DNA of 64,000 nucleotides from Mycogone perniciosa (GCA_025331125.1 JAOALB010000087.1:1-64000), one strand, 5' to 3'. Shown: positions 24,140-37,200, numbered from the stretch's first letter. Made by a program: numbers and translations. The notes: generated from the sequence alone by a model not told the origin.

Positions 24140-26342
24140 ATGAGTGAAGCTGGGCGGGTGGAAGGCATAAGTCATGCCGCGACAAACAAGCTGCCACCGG
24201 TGCACCAATTAAGGAATGATGATGCGCACCTGGATCCAAGGTAAGTCCTCTCGCAGTCCAGAAACTGGGCTGTCCATCACGAATTCCCTCGCTGCTGACG
24301 TCTGGTCTCTTCAAGTCGCTGGTGGTTTGCCTGGGCAGCATTTCCCATGGTTGCTGGCACGCTCTGGTCCCAACAGTGGCGACAGCCTCTTCCTCCCGGT
24401 GAAGACATGCAGAATGCTTCCTTCCATCACGACCCCCCCTGGTAGGTTCCGGTCCAGTGGAGGGCATTGATCCAATGCTTTGGCACTCGTCGCTTACCAC
24501 CACATCAAGGCTCACCATTGTGAATGCCATTCAATTGGCAGTGGCCATAATATCCAACATCTTCCTCCTACTAAACATGGCAAGGAGAGTGAGATTCACA
24601 GTTGCTCAACCAATCACAATACTGGGATGGTAGTGTAACCACCATATTCCCCCGTCCGTTGCGTTCGGGCCTGGCGCTGAGCACTACATACTAGGTACAT
24701 CTCGACCATTTGCCTTGTGGCTCTCAATGTGACTGCCGCCACCGCTCTCAAGAATGACCTTCAGCCTGTAGATGAGTATATTTGGTCTCAAGCATTCTAC
24801 TATGGCATTTGGGCCGCCATCCTCTACTTCGTCGATGCTTCTTTCATGACTATCACCTTTTGGGGTGCATCATCGGGGCATTACAGCAAGGACTTTGTTC
24901 TGGCCCCAAGTCAACGTACCCTCATGCTTCAGACCATTTTGTTCTTAATGTACCTTCTCCTCGGCGCCCTTGTTTTCTCAACTATCGAAGACTGGAATTA
25001 TCTTGATGCCGTGTACTGGGCTAACGTAACGCTCTTCACCGTGGGATTTGGCGATTTTGTCGTCACCACCACCCTCGGGCGAGCGCTACTATTTCCCCAT
25101 GCCCTCATTGGGGTGATTAGTCTTGGTCTTGTCATTAGCTCCATTCGAAGTCTCATTCTTGACCGTGGGAAGCGACGTCTGGATGCTTGTATGGAAGAAA
25201 AGAATCGCCGCAGAATGGTCAGGGCAATGACCCAGAATGGTAATGACGACATCTTCAATCCTATTCAAGAAGCATTTAATAATGCCTCTCCTGAATCTTG
25301 CCAGGAGAGTCCACCACCTGCTGAGCTAAAGCGCCGCAAAGCCGAGTTTGAGCTGATGCGCAAGATCCAGAGCCAGGCATCGTCCCGACGGAAATGGGTG
25401 GCAATGGTGATCTCAACCGGTGTCTGGCTGCTACTATGGTTCGTTGGGGCTGCTGTGTTTCTGGAGTGCGAGAAACCATACCAGACATGGACATATTTCG
25501 ACGCCTTCTACTTTTGTTTTGTGTCGCTCACAACAATAGGCTACGGCGACCGAACTCCAGTCTCCAATTCGGGCAAGTCCTTCTTCGTTTTCTGGTCACT
25601 TTTGGCACTCCCCACCATGACCGTCCTCATATCTAACGCAGGTGAGACTGTGGTGAAGTTCATCCGAGACGCTACAATACGCTTAGGTACCATCACTATC
25701 CTCCCTGGAGACGACAGTCTTAAGCGTAACATGAAGTATATCATTCATCACCTTACTCGAGGGCGAGTCTTTGCCCCCACGCTCTCACGAACTCATGATG
25801 TAGAAGCTGTATATGAACCGGCAGATAGGGGTATGACCAGTTTCAATGATCTAAATCTTGAACATGCGAACGGTAGTGGCCTTGATTTGCATGCGGAATT
25901 ACAGGTCCGGGCGAATCCCTGGGTGCCAGAGAATGGTAATGATGGCATAGCTATGCCAACCGCCCAAGCCTCGATTTCACTCCTCCATGGTGCTTTAGAC
26001 CATGTGCCCTCTGGGACCAACTTTCATTTGCTGCTAGTATCCGAAATTCAGATTGTGACTCGGCATCTCAGGGGGGGCAAACCCCGGCGTTATACATATG
26101 AGGAATGGGCTTGGTATCTCCGGCTCCTCGGTAAAGATGAACGCGATCCTGGCACGCACCGCAAGGTTAGGGTGAAACCCAAGGGGGGGAAACACACTGT
26201 CAAACAGGTTCACAACGAGCAAGGGCGGCTAAAGTGGTCTTGGGTTGGAGTCCATAGCCCGTTAATGGACAGCCAAGAGGAGAGTGAGTGGATACTCGAT
26301 AAACTGATAGCCAAGCTCAAGGAATCTTTGACTACGGGCTAG
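24140..26342 (+). CDS. TOK1: TOK1-type two-pore outward-rectifying potassium channel
   Basis: Exons are 24140-24240, 24316-24441, 24510-24629 and 24695-26342. All joins are in phase 2 through introns of 75, 68 and 65 bases, giving 664 residues. The first three exons encode RWWFAWAAFPMVAGTLWSQQ (~residues 35-54), WLTIVNAIQLAVAIISNIFL and the lead into WYISTICLVALNV. These supply the extra N-terminal membrane helices that define the fungal 8-helix, two-pore layout. The two selectivity filters are TVGFGD (231-236) and TIGYGD (396-401), each followed by a pore helix partner. A ~100-residue cytoplasmic linker separates the halves, and a ~230-residue cytoplasmic tail follows. The family carries outward K+ current at the plasma membrane. 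The long terminal exon alone lacks an ATG at its start, which supports the upstream exons. Confidence 0.93.
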
Positions 26343-26464
26343 AATCTTGTTAACCCTATGAGGGTGATTGTCTGCTCGTTATGGCGAGGTTAGTCATAAT
26401 CGCATCATGTCGTTTTCAACTGTACATGGACTTCATCATAAATCCAACTATCATTCGAGGAACA

Positions 26465-28763
26465 TTAGTTCCCACCCCCAACAAGCAGTCTCCTATTCCG
26501 CTTGATAACTGAATTTAACCCCTTCTCAAGTTTCTCCGTTTCTCTCTTGGCCGCTGCCAACGCCGCCTCTGCATCCTCTGCGCTCATTAGCGGCATACTT
26601 CCAACTCCACTGGCAGCGCCTTTACCAGCATCTTCTCCTTGGCATGCTGGAGATGTGAAGTCTTGTAATGCCCGCGCACCATCCGGCGCGCTGTAAATTC
26701 CCACCCCAGCAGCAGCATCAGGGCCATAAAAGTATGGTGCAAGAGAGTTGAGGCTTGCGGCGGCTGAGTCTCGGGCGGGAGAAACCCCTTTTGGGAAGCC
26801 CATGCTACTGGCTCCGAGGCTGAGTCGAGGAAGGACATATTGGTTAATGTAGCTTAGCGCATCTTCTCGTTGTAATTTCCCAATCGGATCCTGGGATTGG
26901 GGCTGCGAGGTGGAAGGGAAGATGTTGGGGCGTCCATTTGGTACTGCTCGACCTTTGATGAGGGAGAAAGCTCCACTGCCAGGTTGATGTCTAGGGGCTA
27001 TAAACGCGCCTGGATTTTCGGCTGTCGCGGCAATAGCAGCTTGAAGAGCCAGGAACGCATCCTCTTCGTCGGGTGTCAGACCACGGATACAGTCACCATG
27101 TGGGGTGATGAGCATGCGGCTTCCATCGATATGGAACTGTTTTCGGACTGGTTTTCCGGCACGCAATGCAGCTAAGTCCTCGTCCTGTATCTCGCCACAT
27201 CGACAGGGACAATCCTTGCAGTAACTGGGCTTGCTTGCCGGTAGACTTGTTTGACCATACTCCGACTTAGGGGTGTTGCTTGAAACCGGCTTTAGCATCT
27301 GCAACTTATCTAGGGCAGACACCCAGAGAGACTTCCTGATGTCGGCAAACACAGAGGCAGGACTAGGTTGTGGTCTGTCGCCAGAATCGTATACTTCGGT
27401 AGATACCGCAGCTCTGAATGGCGGCGACATTGGCCGAGCCGTCGTCACTTTTTGGTCCTCTCTCTCCTTTTCCTTGATATAATTGATTTTCCCAGACTTC
27501 CTCGGCTGCATGGTCTTTCCCTTCGCCTCCTCCTCCGCCTCTTTGGTATTGGGCACGAGATGCCCACTGCCCTCAAAGACAGAAGTTCCTTCCTTTGCAG
27601 ATTCAGGAGTGAGCGTGATTGTATGGGGCTGCATGGCTACCTCTTTAGCTGGCTTCTCCTTTTTCTGTTTCTTCTTGCGCCCTATCACTGGGGCATGCTC
27701 CTCTGAATCTAGCTTGGACACCTCCGCCATGATTTTTGTTTCTTGCTTGACTGCCTCTCTGCGCTGCTTACGTTGTTGACTCTTCGTAGTGCCTCGTATT
27801 GGAGCAGACCCAATCTTGCTTGGCGGTGGAGATCCTGCCCGAGAGACTGAAATCGATGCGGAGACCACGGAAGCGGTATCACTGATCATCTCGCTTGCCG
27901 GGGTTCCGGGTCGCTGGGATGTAGAAATCGACTTGGTTACCACGGAGGCTACACTAGACATTGCTGTGGCTGCAGGGGAGACCGGGAGACCCTCGGTTTT
28001 GATAGCAGCGGGAACGACTCTTAACGTTTTTGGTACTGCTCTGTGCGCAGGGGATGGACTATTGGTCGCTGAAGGAGTAGGAAGAGGAGGGAACACTGAT
28101 GAGTCTCTCGTTCGATCTGCCTTGACAGGTTCATCGCCAGGTTTCGGAGCGTTTACCGCCGAATTTTGAGTGATAGAAGGAACCACATTAGCCTCTTCAG
28201 CTAACCTCTGCTGGTTCTTGTCGGAAGCCTTTTCACTCTGCTTTTTCGGCACAGGCGTGGCCTTGGGTGTAGGAATGGTCGGAACTGCTGGAGTACCAGT
28301 TTGACTAGTGATTTTCCCGTTCTTCGGTGCACCCAAGGCTGGAAACTCTTCGTCTTGCAAATGAGCCCCCTTGGTTTGAGTTAGTCTGGAATGGCAAGAG
28401 ATAGAAGTTGCTTGGCTGCCCTCTGTGACAGATATCTTAGCGTTCTTTGTTTCTGGTCCGGAAACATTCAGCTTCGGTGGAGTTTGTTCAGGAGTAACGG
28501 CCCCGTGTGTCAGTCCGATGGGTAAAATCTGAGGTATTGCCGGGGTGATGTGTAAAACTCGTGATTGATTTTGTAGGGATGGACCGTTAATAATCGTATT
28601 TTTCTCTGCGTTGACAACGCCCAAGCCTGGAGGCCCGGGGCGACTGAGATCCATGACGGGGATAGGGCTAAACAGAGGAAATGGCATTGAAGGCTCGTCC
28701 GATACCAATGCGTCAACGGAATCTCTCGCATCATCGAGTGAGGGAAGCTCATCGTCTGGACAA
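26465..28763 (-). CDS. Probable C-terminal part of NOT4 (or separate linked gene)
   Basis: An open frame of about 765 residues runs from an apparent acceptor (GGCTAACAG before 28763) to the stop at 26465. It has no ATG at its upstream end; the first in-frame ATG is 28687 (MPFPLFSPIPVMDL). The content is disordered Pro/Ser/Thr with DDELPSLDDA, VDALVSDEPS, PGPPGLG, LQDEEFPALGAPK, KSQQRKQRREAVKQE and IGRKKKQKKEKP. There is a Cys-rich KDCPCRCGEI patch and a final helix AEAALAAAKRETEKLEKGLN. From family knowledge, filamentous fungal NOT4 proteins are about 1500 residues and carry such a tail. The frame also joins in phase with a GT donor at 29340. The implied 577-base intron is unusually long, so a separate gene starting at 28687 remains possible. 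Confidence 0.6.
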
Positions 28764-29333
28764 CTGTTAGCCGGATGTAGCTTGAAGATCAAAAGGCCAC
28801 AAAATGAATATATGGGGGGCTACGTGCGAAGGGAAATTAAATACAGGATAACAAGGAGTCATGCTACGGCCTCCATCAACGTCTTCCACGGGGAACAACG
28901 AGGGGAAGGTAAGTTAGAGACATTGGGGGTATGATGCTATATTTCGACCAAGAATGACGTCCCCATGGGGACGTCTCCGTGCGATCCGTTAACATACATA
29001 AGGGGATTTGTGGAAGACGATGATGGCTTGCCTTACTTGACCCTTGGTTTGCGTCAAACCAGAAAACCCAGCCATTGGTAGGTTGGAAGAAACAATGGAG
29101 AAAAAGAAAAAAGAAAAGGGGATGCCCTGTCTGAGTTCGATGCCCCGAATTCAAGTCTGCGCCTGATGCAAAGTTTGGTGCTCTTGCTGAGCAGCCATGA
29201 TCTTGCAAATACCTGCAAGATCACATGCATGCCTCGCAGTCCCCGGAGAAGATGTCCCGCTTTGAAACGCCTCCACTAACAGAAAACAATTGTGCAAAAT
29301 ATCTCAGCATTGCTGTCAATGCCCTCGCCTATG

Positions 29334-31839
29334 CTACCACCTGGCATAACCGGCGTTATACATCATGTTTGGGGCATACCCACCTTGGCTCTGACCGCCA
29401 AAAACTCCCTGACCGACTCCGGCATTGCTCTGCGACTGGTGCTGCATCCTCGCCTGCAGGATACTCGGGTCCGCAAGATCTACTAAGCCACTCCCCCCCG
29501 AGGAGGAAGTGTTAGCATGTCTATGCTTCTTCCCCTTCTTCTTCTGCTTCGAGCCAAAGTCTTGGAATGCCCCAGGATGGTTACCGTAGAGCGATGCCAG
29601 TAGGCCGGAAGCAGGAGCTGGGGTGGAGGTAGAGGGTGGTGGGTACTGATTGGAAAAAGAAGAGATCATGTACTCACGCTTTCCACCATCATGAGGCTGA
29701 TTGCCACCGCCCCGGTTACGACCAATCAGGCTCTGGAGTAAATCGCTGGATGAATCCTTTGGTGCAGTACTGAATCCCGAGCCACCAAATCCTTGACCAA
29801 AAATACTTGGAGGCGTGCCGGTCGACTTGAGGCCTGGTGGCGGCCCTGGCATAGAGCTTGCGTAGAATTGGTTGCCCCCTTGGGACTGCAATGAACTGGG
29901 CATCATAGATGATTGCTGGGCCATTATTCTGGGATTTGCGGCTAGCTTGACATTGGTTGTTGAGTTGGGATTATCATTGACGAAGCTGAACCGAGAAGAC
30001 TGGCGATTGTGACCCTGACTCTGGAATATACTCTGGGTTGAGATGCCCGGTGGCACCTGATCACCGAATCCTCCCTGTGAACGCAACGATATCAGTTGTT
30101 GTGGTGTTATCGCTCGCCCCATCTGGCTCGAAGAGACTTGACTGAAATTAGATCCACCCAGTGCAGGTCCAAACAGACTGTCGGCGTTACTTCTTTGAAT
30201 GGGAGGCAAAGTGCTGAGGTGCCGATGATCGAATGCTTGGCTATCGCTGCTTAAGTCTCGCTCCTCTGGCTCGCCGCCAAGCGCAAGACTTCCACCCGTT
30301 TCTGGTTCGCCCTCTGATGGTTCTTGGGCTTCGGTAGCATCCTCCTGGTCCCCAGCAATCCGTGTATCGTCGTCCTCCCGCATTGCTTTTCGCTTCTCAC
30401 CCCCACGAATGTCAAACATCGGCGGGTCAAGCTCATCCGATTGATAATCCATAGGACTGGAAAGCTTGCAAGCCTGCAATGCTCTAAAGATGGCTGCAAG
30501 TGAGCTCTCCCGAAGGGTCGATTGCAGTATTTCAGTGGAAACAGGTTCCGGATCTTTGGATCCTCCTGATGACCGTAGAGAAGATGAGTCTTCTGTATCT
30601 TCGACAGCTTCTGGAGTAGCCTCCGTCGTAGCAGGCAAGGATGTTGAAATAGCGGGACTGGATGCGGCGCCACTCGTTGCATGGCTGCCCCTGCGACTGC
30701 GCTGGGGATTCCGTGCCCAGTTTGCAGACGATGGCAAGGCAGAACCATCTGGCCCGTAATCAGAGCCTTCCTTACTTGAAGTCCGCGCCATGGATTGAGA
30801 CGTAAGTGTTGGAGTTGGGTGAGACAATTGTTGTCGAGAGACCGTACGGGAAGAGCCTCCACTCCCGCTTGGCAATGGCCTTTGTGTATGGATGCTATTC
30901 ATCGAAGATAAGTCTTGACGCGTATAACTATCTTCCTCGTCCCCCTGTTCATGCAAGAACATGCACCCAGGGTTGCTGCACTTTTCATTCTTCAACCATG
31001 CAGAGCAATACTTCGTTGTGCCATGTTGTGCTTTCAGAATTCGATCGCCATTCTGTGATCCGTGTACTGCCTGGATGCATCTAGTCGCTTCGTCGGGCTT
31101 TTCGAAAGTAACATAGATGCCCAAAGAATGGTGTTGGCCATCCGAGCTTTTCCGATTGCTGATCGAAATCTTTTGAATATTACCGTACTGGCCGAAGAAC
31201 TCCGGCTTTCGCAGGGTTTTGAGGAGTTCGTCTTCTCGTACTGTCGGCGCCAAACCTGTGATATACACTAGGTTCTTTTGCACAACACGTACTCCGATCA
31301 GGTTTTTGCGATTCTCCTTCTCTGCTTCACGTTTTTGAACCTCCTTCTGTCGTTGCTCCTGGGCTCGTTTCTTTTGATTCTTTTGAATGTTCGCACGAAA
31401 CTCAGCAACCCTGCAATTTGTCAGCGTCCCGATCGCATAATCACGCCACATGATAATGCCACCGCATACTCTTCCTGTGTCACAACCTTCCACTGTATAG
31501 TCTTCTCATCATAAGGTCGTCTGCATGCTGGACACAGGCCGTTCATATTGTTCTTGATATTGTTGAAGCAAAACTGGCAGACCTGCGAGACAAGCGTGAG
31601 TATCAAGGATCATCGCGAGGCCAGAAGATAAGCAATACCTGGTAGCCGCAGGGGCACGGTCGAAAATTCCGATCCGAAAGATCAAACTCCTCGATACATA
31701 AAGGGCTGTGAAAGATGTCAGCTGTCATATTCATGTTGCCCAAGGAAACTGAGTGTCATAGTTGACGGCCGCCTAAGGCGCAGGAAACCACACACCAGAC
31801 ATCTTCCTCTTCCTCTATGAAGGAGTCCTGAGGTGCCAT
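29334..31839 (-). CDS. NOT4: CCR4-NOT complex E3 ubiquitin ligase NOT4, N-terminal half or whole
   Basis: Exons are 31839-31796, 31705-31639, 31582-31470 and 31410-29334, with introns of 90, 56 and 59 bases and consistent phases; as read the product has 766 residues. The RING has the rare C4C4 pattern at Cys15, 18, 32, 34, 39, 42, 54 and 57. A basic coiled linker (~80-110) follows, then an RRM (LVYITGLAP to QAVHGSQNG) and a CCCH finger (WLKNEKCSNPGCMFLHE). The rest is Ser/Gln/Gly-rich with KKGKKHRHANTSS and VDLADPSILQARM near the end. NOT4 ubiquitinates substrates on stalled ribosomes and in the nucleus as part of CCR4-NOT. The last codons YARW-stop may be read-through of a donor (GCCAG/GTGGTA) joining to 28763. 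It is divergent from nuo-30 with a 440-base shared promoter. Confidence 0.93.
29618..29677 (-). other. Possible in-frame 60-base intron inside NOT4
   Basis: On the minus strand a strong GTGAGT donor (29677) and CCCAG acceptor (29618) bound 60 bases without a stop. Splicing would keep the frame and remove about 20 residues around EYMISSFSNQYPPPS. No clear branch point is visible, so retention is equally likely. Confidence 0.35.
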
Positions 31840-32279
31840 GGCCAAACGCGGGTGATGGATGTTTCTGAGAAGTGATAGGCTGTATGTTGGCGGAAGCGTG
31901 AAGAAACAGGAGAGATTGATCAGTAGACGTTCTTGGACAACCTGAACCTTTGGTCGGCAAATTCCCAGGCGCCCGGCCTTGATTTAGCCTAGCGACTCGT
32001 GCCATTCACGTGATCACTAACGCCGCACCAATTTATTATCAGCTAAAGACTAGCTAGCAAGAGACTTAGTAATTGCATAATTGTTATCGACAGAAAGGGT
32101 ATTGGCTTAATTTCGGCAAATTCCCGGAAATCGTCTCGGAAAGCCTGCTGCATCCCACGCCAATCGAAGGTCAGTGAGCTAAATGATGGAGGGATCTCTT
32201 GCAAATACCATACATAACGTCCTCTACTTACTGGTTATACCAAATCGCCCCATTGGTACGTCTCGGCGAACACTCCGCC
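31840..32279. promoter_or_regulatory. Bidirectional promoter of NOT4 and complex I 30 kDa subunit
   Basis: 440 bases separate the two divergent start codons. A CCAAT word occurs near 32027 (GCACCAATTTATTATC) and another near 32159 (CGCCAATCGAAGG). No clear TATA box is present. Confidence 0.5.
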
Positions 32280-33193
32280 ATGGCGACCAAAATTCCTCGG
32301 AATGCGGCATTGGCCTCAGCTTTTGGGCCTACGAAGCCTTCGATGAAACCTCGCCTGGGGCAGGCTGTCCGAAGCATGTCTATCTCGTCTCCCCGAATGG
32401 TCGCGATTCCTAGGGCGTCTCAGAACATGAGAAAGGCGCCCCGAGATCACATTGGAACATTAAAGGCGCCCGTTGTGAACCCCTCAGACAAGTATCAAAG
32501 CAAAGCAGATAACCTCCATAGATATGGAGCTTGGCTGTTGGGATGTCTGCCAAAGTACATCCAGCAGTTCTCCGTTTGGAAGGACGAACTCACTATCTAC
32601 ATTTCTCCCTCTGGCGTCATCCCTGTCTTCACTTTTTTGAAGCGTCCGTATAACTCCCTTCTAGTCTCTCAACATTGACTAAAACGCTTTCAATAGACAA
32701 TACTGCTGCCGAATTCACGCAAGTGAGCAGCATCACCGGATGTGACTATCCTACCCGCGATCACCGCTTTGAGGTTGTCTACAATCTTCTTTCTGTTCGC
32801 CACAACTCCCGCATCCGAGTCAAGACCTACGCAGACGAGTCATCGCCAGTCCCAAGTATCACCAGCCTTTTTGGTGGCGCCAATTGGTATGAGCGTGAAG
32901 TGTATGATCTTTACGGAGTTTTCTTTGCTGGTCACCCTGATCTGCGACGAATTATGACGGACTACGGTTTTGAGGGCCATCCACTACGCAAAGACTTTCC
33001 ACTGACAGGATACACCGAAATCCGCTACGATGAAGAGAAGAAGCGTATTGTGACCGAACCGCTCGAGCTCACTCAAGCGTTCCGCAATTTCGAAGGAGGG
33101 TCTAGTGCTTGGGAACAAGTTGGGCCAGGTGAGGACCGCAAGCCGGATTCCTTCAAGTTACCCACGCCGAAACCGGACGAGAAGAAGGAGTAG
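32280..33193 (+). CDS. nuo-30: NADH:ubiquinone oxidoreductase 30 kDa subunit (NDUFS3)
   Basis: Exons are 32280-32643 and 32697-33193, with a 53-base intron (donor GTCCGT, branch GACTAA, acceptor TAG) splitting a His codon; the product has 286 residues. This core iron-sulfur-fragment subunit of mitochondrial complex I is essential for the peripheral arm. The first ~35 residues are basic and hydroxylated, consistent with mitochondrial import. The signature is very clear: FEVVYNLLSVRHNSRIRVKT, GANWYEREVYDLYGVFF, GHPDLRRIMTDYGFEGHPLR and KDFPLTGYTEIRYDEEKKR, then ELTQAFRNFEG. Length fits the Neurospora 30.4 kDa subunit. The donor GTCCGT is weak but the join restores the conserved FLKHNTAAEFTQ, so I am confident. 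It converges with the Zds1-type gene about 1 kb away. Confidence 0.95.
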
Positions 33194-34215
33194 ACACGGC
33201 AGCCTTGTTGTACATGTTGTACTGCTTGTTCTAAATACTATCAGAAGACCCTGTTGATGGTCTTTTTATTTGCATTTTGTTACCATGTTTCTCTTAACCG
33301 TGCGCTGCTCAGGAGATAGTATTGATTTATCTTAGACTCGTAGCTACCCCAGTCATCTTCACCCTAATGCCAGCCGGTTGCGGGTTTGTCCTATGGATGT
33401 TTACTTGGGTATTCGCCCCGATATCAGCATTGGTATAATACGGTTGATCCTTCATATCGGATCACAGAACTCTCATCTCGTATTCAATTCCAACAGTTTT
33501 ATCATGCCACCGTACTGAATCCCATATAGTTTAGGCCCTCCATACGTTGAGCAGACGTGGCGATGGTCGTGTTGTTTCTCTAAACAGGACCACGGTCAGC
33601 CCAACCATGCATCCCAGAAACCCTAACATAATCTACTACTACTACAACTATTACCGACATAGTACCAAGTAACCATGCAGATATAGCCAAAAAAACACAT
33701 TGCCTATCCCTTTATATTACCTCGTGTCCTTGAAGCGGCATCCCCGTCAGCGCGCGCATCCGATGAGCACAAAGTCCAACAAATGCCCTGACATGACTTA
33801 ATCCTCCACTCTGCTCTCAGTAATATCCCGCACATTTTGACCTACTTCCTTCACGCAGCTTTGCCCTCCATTTTTGAACAACCTCTTCATATTGGCACGG
33901 TGCCGAATCGACACGAAGAGGAAATTATAATGATGAAGGGACACAAGGGCGTTTCATGGTTCGCTAAATGAAGGAGTCATCCACAATGTCTTCGTGGTGT
34001 CACTCTCCGCGACTCCAAACCAAAATTGTATTGAGTGTTGATTTTGTAAATCACAAGTAACTCCACACGCCAGGCTCCTGAAACTCCGCCGTATGCCGGA
34101 ATTCTGCCTGTAGAATCGTTATATAGCATTGGTGCGCCTCTTCCCGCTGGTGTATGATAAGGGTGGCTGAGTATATAAACAAGGAACTTCAATGACGAAC
34201 GGTGCTCGTGCTGAT
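33194..34215. other. Intergenic between convergent genes
   Basis: About 1 kb lies between the nuo-30 stop and the stop of the Zds1-type gene. It would hold both 3' untranslated regions. No gene or repeat is evident. Confidence 0.5.
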
Positions 34216-37200
34216 TCACCATAAACTGTCTTGACTATCATGATGGTCGGCTACGTTGTCGTGATATTGAAAGTATTCCTTCACATCTTGGCCGTAACCG
34301 TCAGAATTGTCATCTTCATATATCTGAGCATCGTCGACATATTCCACCTGCCCTTCGTGACTGGAATCTGCATAGTGCACAGCCATCTGTTCAACATTTA
34401 GCGAGTGTCCATGAAGTGCGTTTGGGCTGCCTACACGATGGTAATCAAAATTGTACTGATCAAGATTCTGCTGGGCGTCTTGCTCCTCCTGCATCTCGCG
34501 TTGGGCCAGATATTCCTGCTCTTGCTGTTTACGCCGAGCCTCCTCTTCTAGTCGTTTTTGCTGTGGGGAGATTGGAACGTTCATCTGAGGATGCATGGCT
34601 TGGACGATAGCCAGGTAGCTGTACATAAAGTTGCTGAGAAGAACTTGGCTGTGGAGAGACCGGCGAGGGTTAGCCAATTTAATGTGCGCCATTCGATAGA
34701 TTGCCCGCTCCTCTAGAAGTGGAAAGCGACTCCAGTTGTAATCCACATCCGGCTCCAAAGGCTTATATGGCGGATCCTCGGGTACTTGGAGCAGTTGTTG
34801 GGTTTTCTTGCTCTTGTCCTTTTCCTCCCTCTTCTTGCTACCACCGAAGATTGATGAGAAAATGTTGCCATCCTTTTCTTTCTTGGAGTCGCTTTTGCGA
34901 TTGCTTTCCTTCTTCCGCTCTTCCTGGAGTTTGCTGTCAATGCTATCTCGATCCAAAACCAGACTTTCACGGCCCTTTACAGCAGTTTTATCAATGGATG
35001 TCTGTATCACATCCAATCTGACGTTGTCCTGGTTCTTTTCAGTTAGAGCCCTAGACTTGGACTTCTTGCTTTCATCTTTCCTCTTATCTTTATCATCCGC
35101 CACGCCTTTGAACCACTTCCATGCGCTGCCTGACTTGATAGAATTACTAGATGAATCCTCATCCCGGTCCTTCTTCACTTTCTTGTCCATCTTCTTGTCG
35201 TCTTGTGCAAGAGTGGGAATGAACGTGAGTGTATCGGTACGACCAGTACTGCCTCCAGAGGGAGATGGTGTTGACCCCGAGGCACCACTTAATGGTTGCG
35301 ACGGCGTTGAACTGGATGATCTCTGACTGTGATGCTGTGAAGGTGGCTGTTTCCCGACACCGTGGTGTGTGGATCGGTGGTTCAACCGGGTAGGGGGTTC
35401 TTCAGTGGCAGGTCCCGTGTGAGTATCTGGTGATTCAAGGCCTTGGGATGAGGATCTTTGTGGGAATGTCTTTAAGTATGGACTGTCATCGCGATTCTGG
35501 GTCTCATCTGGTGCTGTTACTTCCAGAGTGGGCGGGTTATGTTGGGTTGATGATGTTCGAACAGGAAGTAGGTCCTGGTAGGATTGGGGCACTGATGAAT
35601 GTGATTCCCCCAAATGTGTAGATCCATCAAGTGTCCCCAACACAGCTGGTGATTCTTGTGAAAACTTCTGTTGTCTGCGAACAGAGCGCGTGGGCCTTGA
35701 ATAATTTTCAGCGATAGGTTCTGACTGCACCCTTGACAGTAAGTGCCCCTGGGGCGCATCCAGGGTTGGTGAGGCCACCGCTTCTGTGGGCTCACCGTTC
35801 TGTTGACGCTGTGCAACTCGCTTCGAAAACAAAGTTTTGTCACCAGAACGCAAGCTCCCACCTTTGCGGTATGTGGTGCGGGTAGATCTGCGCAACCCCG
35901 CTCCTGGAGCAATGGGGAGGATTGGCATGTCGTCGACTCCGTTATCTGAGCCATTTGAGTAACCATGAGATTCTTGAGCTAGCTTCTGAACTGCCTTTGT
36001 GGGATCTTTCACTAGCTCGTCTAAACTTAGCTCTGTGGTCTGTTGACTCCCTCCCGATCGCTGTCTTTCTAATCTATCGGCACCGTCGACATAGCCCACA
36101 GCTCCTCGCCCCCCTGAATTGTCAATCTGTCGCGAGAGCATAGACTTTTTCCTCCTTAAGGAGGAAGTGTTCAGGAGTCCTGTCTCATTGCGACCTGCAT
36201 CATCTCCGGTGACGATAAACGAATCTCCAGATCTCCTTCGAATTGACTGGAGACGGCTCTCCAAAAATGATTTGAATTCTGTTGGGGCAAGTTCAGGGTG
36301 CACTCGGGCGGGAACCCACAACAGTCTTGAGGGATCATTTTCGTCATCATCGCCTCTGGGAGCTATGGCGGGCATAGCTGCTAGAGACATGGGGGGCATA
36401 TCCGGATCAATGCTATTTCCGACATCCATAGACAGCCTTCTGAGCGCCTGTAAGTTGCTCAGCTCTTGGGCTATGTCATTTGGATTGTCTATGTTGGTCA
36501 AAGGAAACTGTTGGTTGGACGGATCTGCTTGAACATCTCGCAGAGATAGTGTTGGAGAAGAGGGAGTCTTCGTGTTCTGATCCTGCGAGCCGCTCCACTG
36601 GGTTGCTGTTGACAAGGGAAGAGTTTGAACCTTTCTGAGGCTGCCATTATCGCTAGCACTCGAGAGGGTCTGAGGTTGTTCTGACATCGAACGAAAGGGC
36701 GGTTTCCGCGATTTACTGGGTTGGGATGACTGATCGTATTGGGACTGTTGTGGTTGCTGTATCTGCTCCTGATGGGACAATCCCGTAGTGACAAAACTCA
36801 GAGGGCGGCTACCTTCGGAGCTTGAGTCGTCGTCTTCGCCATACAGAGTACCAATAGCTTCTGTCACATGGTGGCTTGGATCCGATATAGAGAGTTGACT
36901 GGAATGGCCGCGTCGACTGGAAAAGCTGCTAGCAACTTCGCCATGAGGTCGAGATGATGTCTATCCCTCATCGATATTAGCAATATGAAGGTTAAAGATG
37001 ATCGACGTGGCTCAGAATTTCTCGGCACAAGAATTCAATAACGGTCTGGCGCTGTTGACCATTGACTACCCCCAAGTTCTCTTTCTCGCTCACAGATGTT
37101 GTAACAGATGCTAAGGGACTTCTCGTTGCCACGGATCTAAACGACAGGGGGAAGACATACCATCATCAACGGCGGGAAGGCCGCGAGGAGGCGGAGGCCT

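Noticed and set aside
24138..24530. 130-codon minus frame
   Set aside because: It overlaps the well-supported 5' exons of the TOK1 gene on the opposite strand.
28876..29208. 110-codon minus frame inside the NOT4 gap, considered as a linking exon
   Set aside because: It crosses a T-rich stretch, has no donor in the phase needed for the acceptor at 28763, and has unlikely composition.
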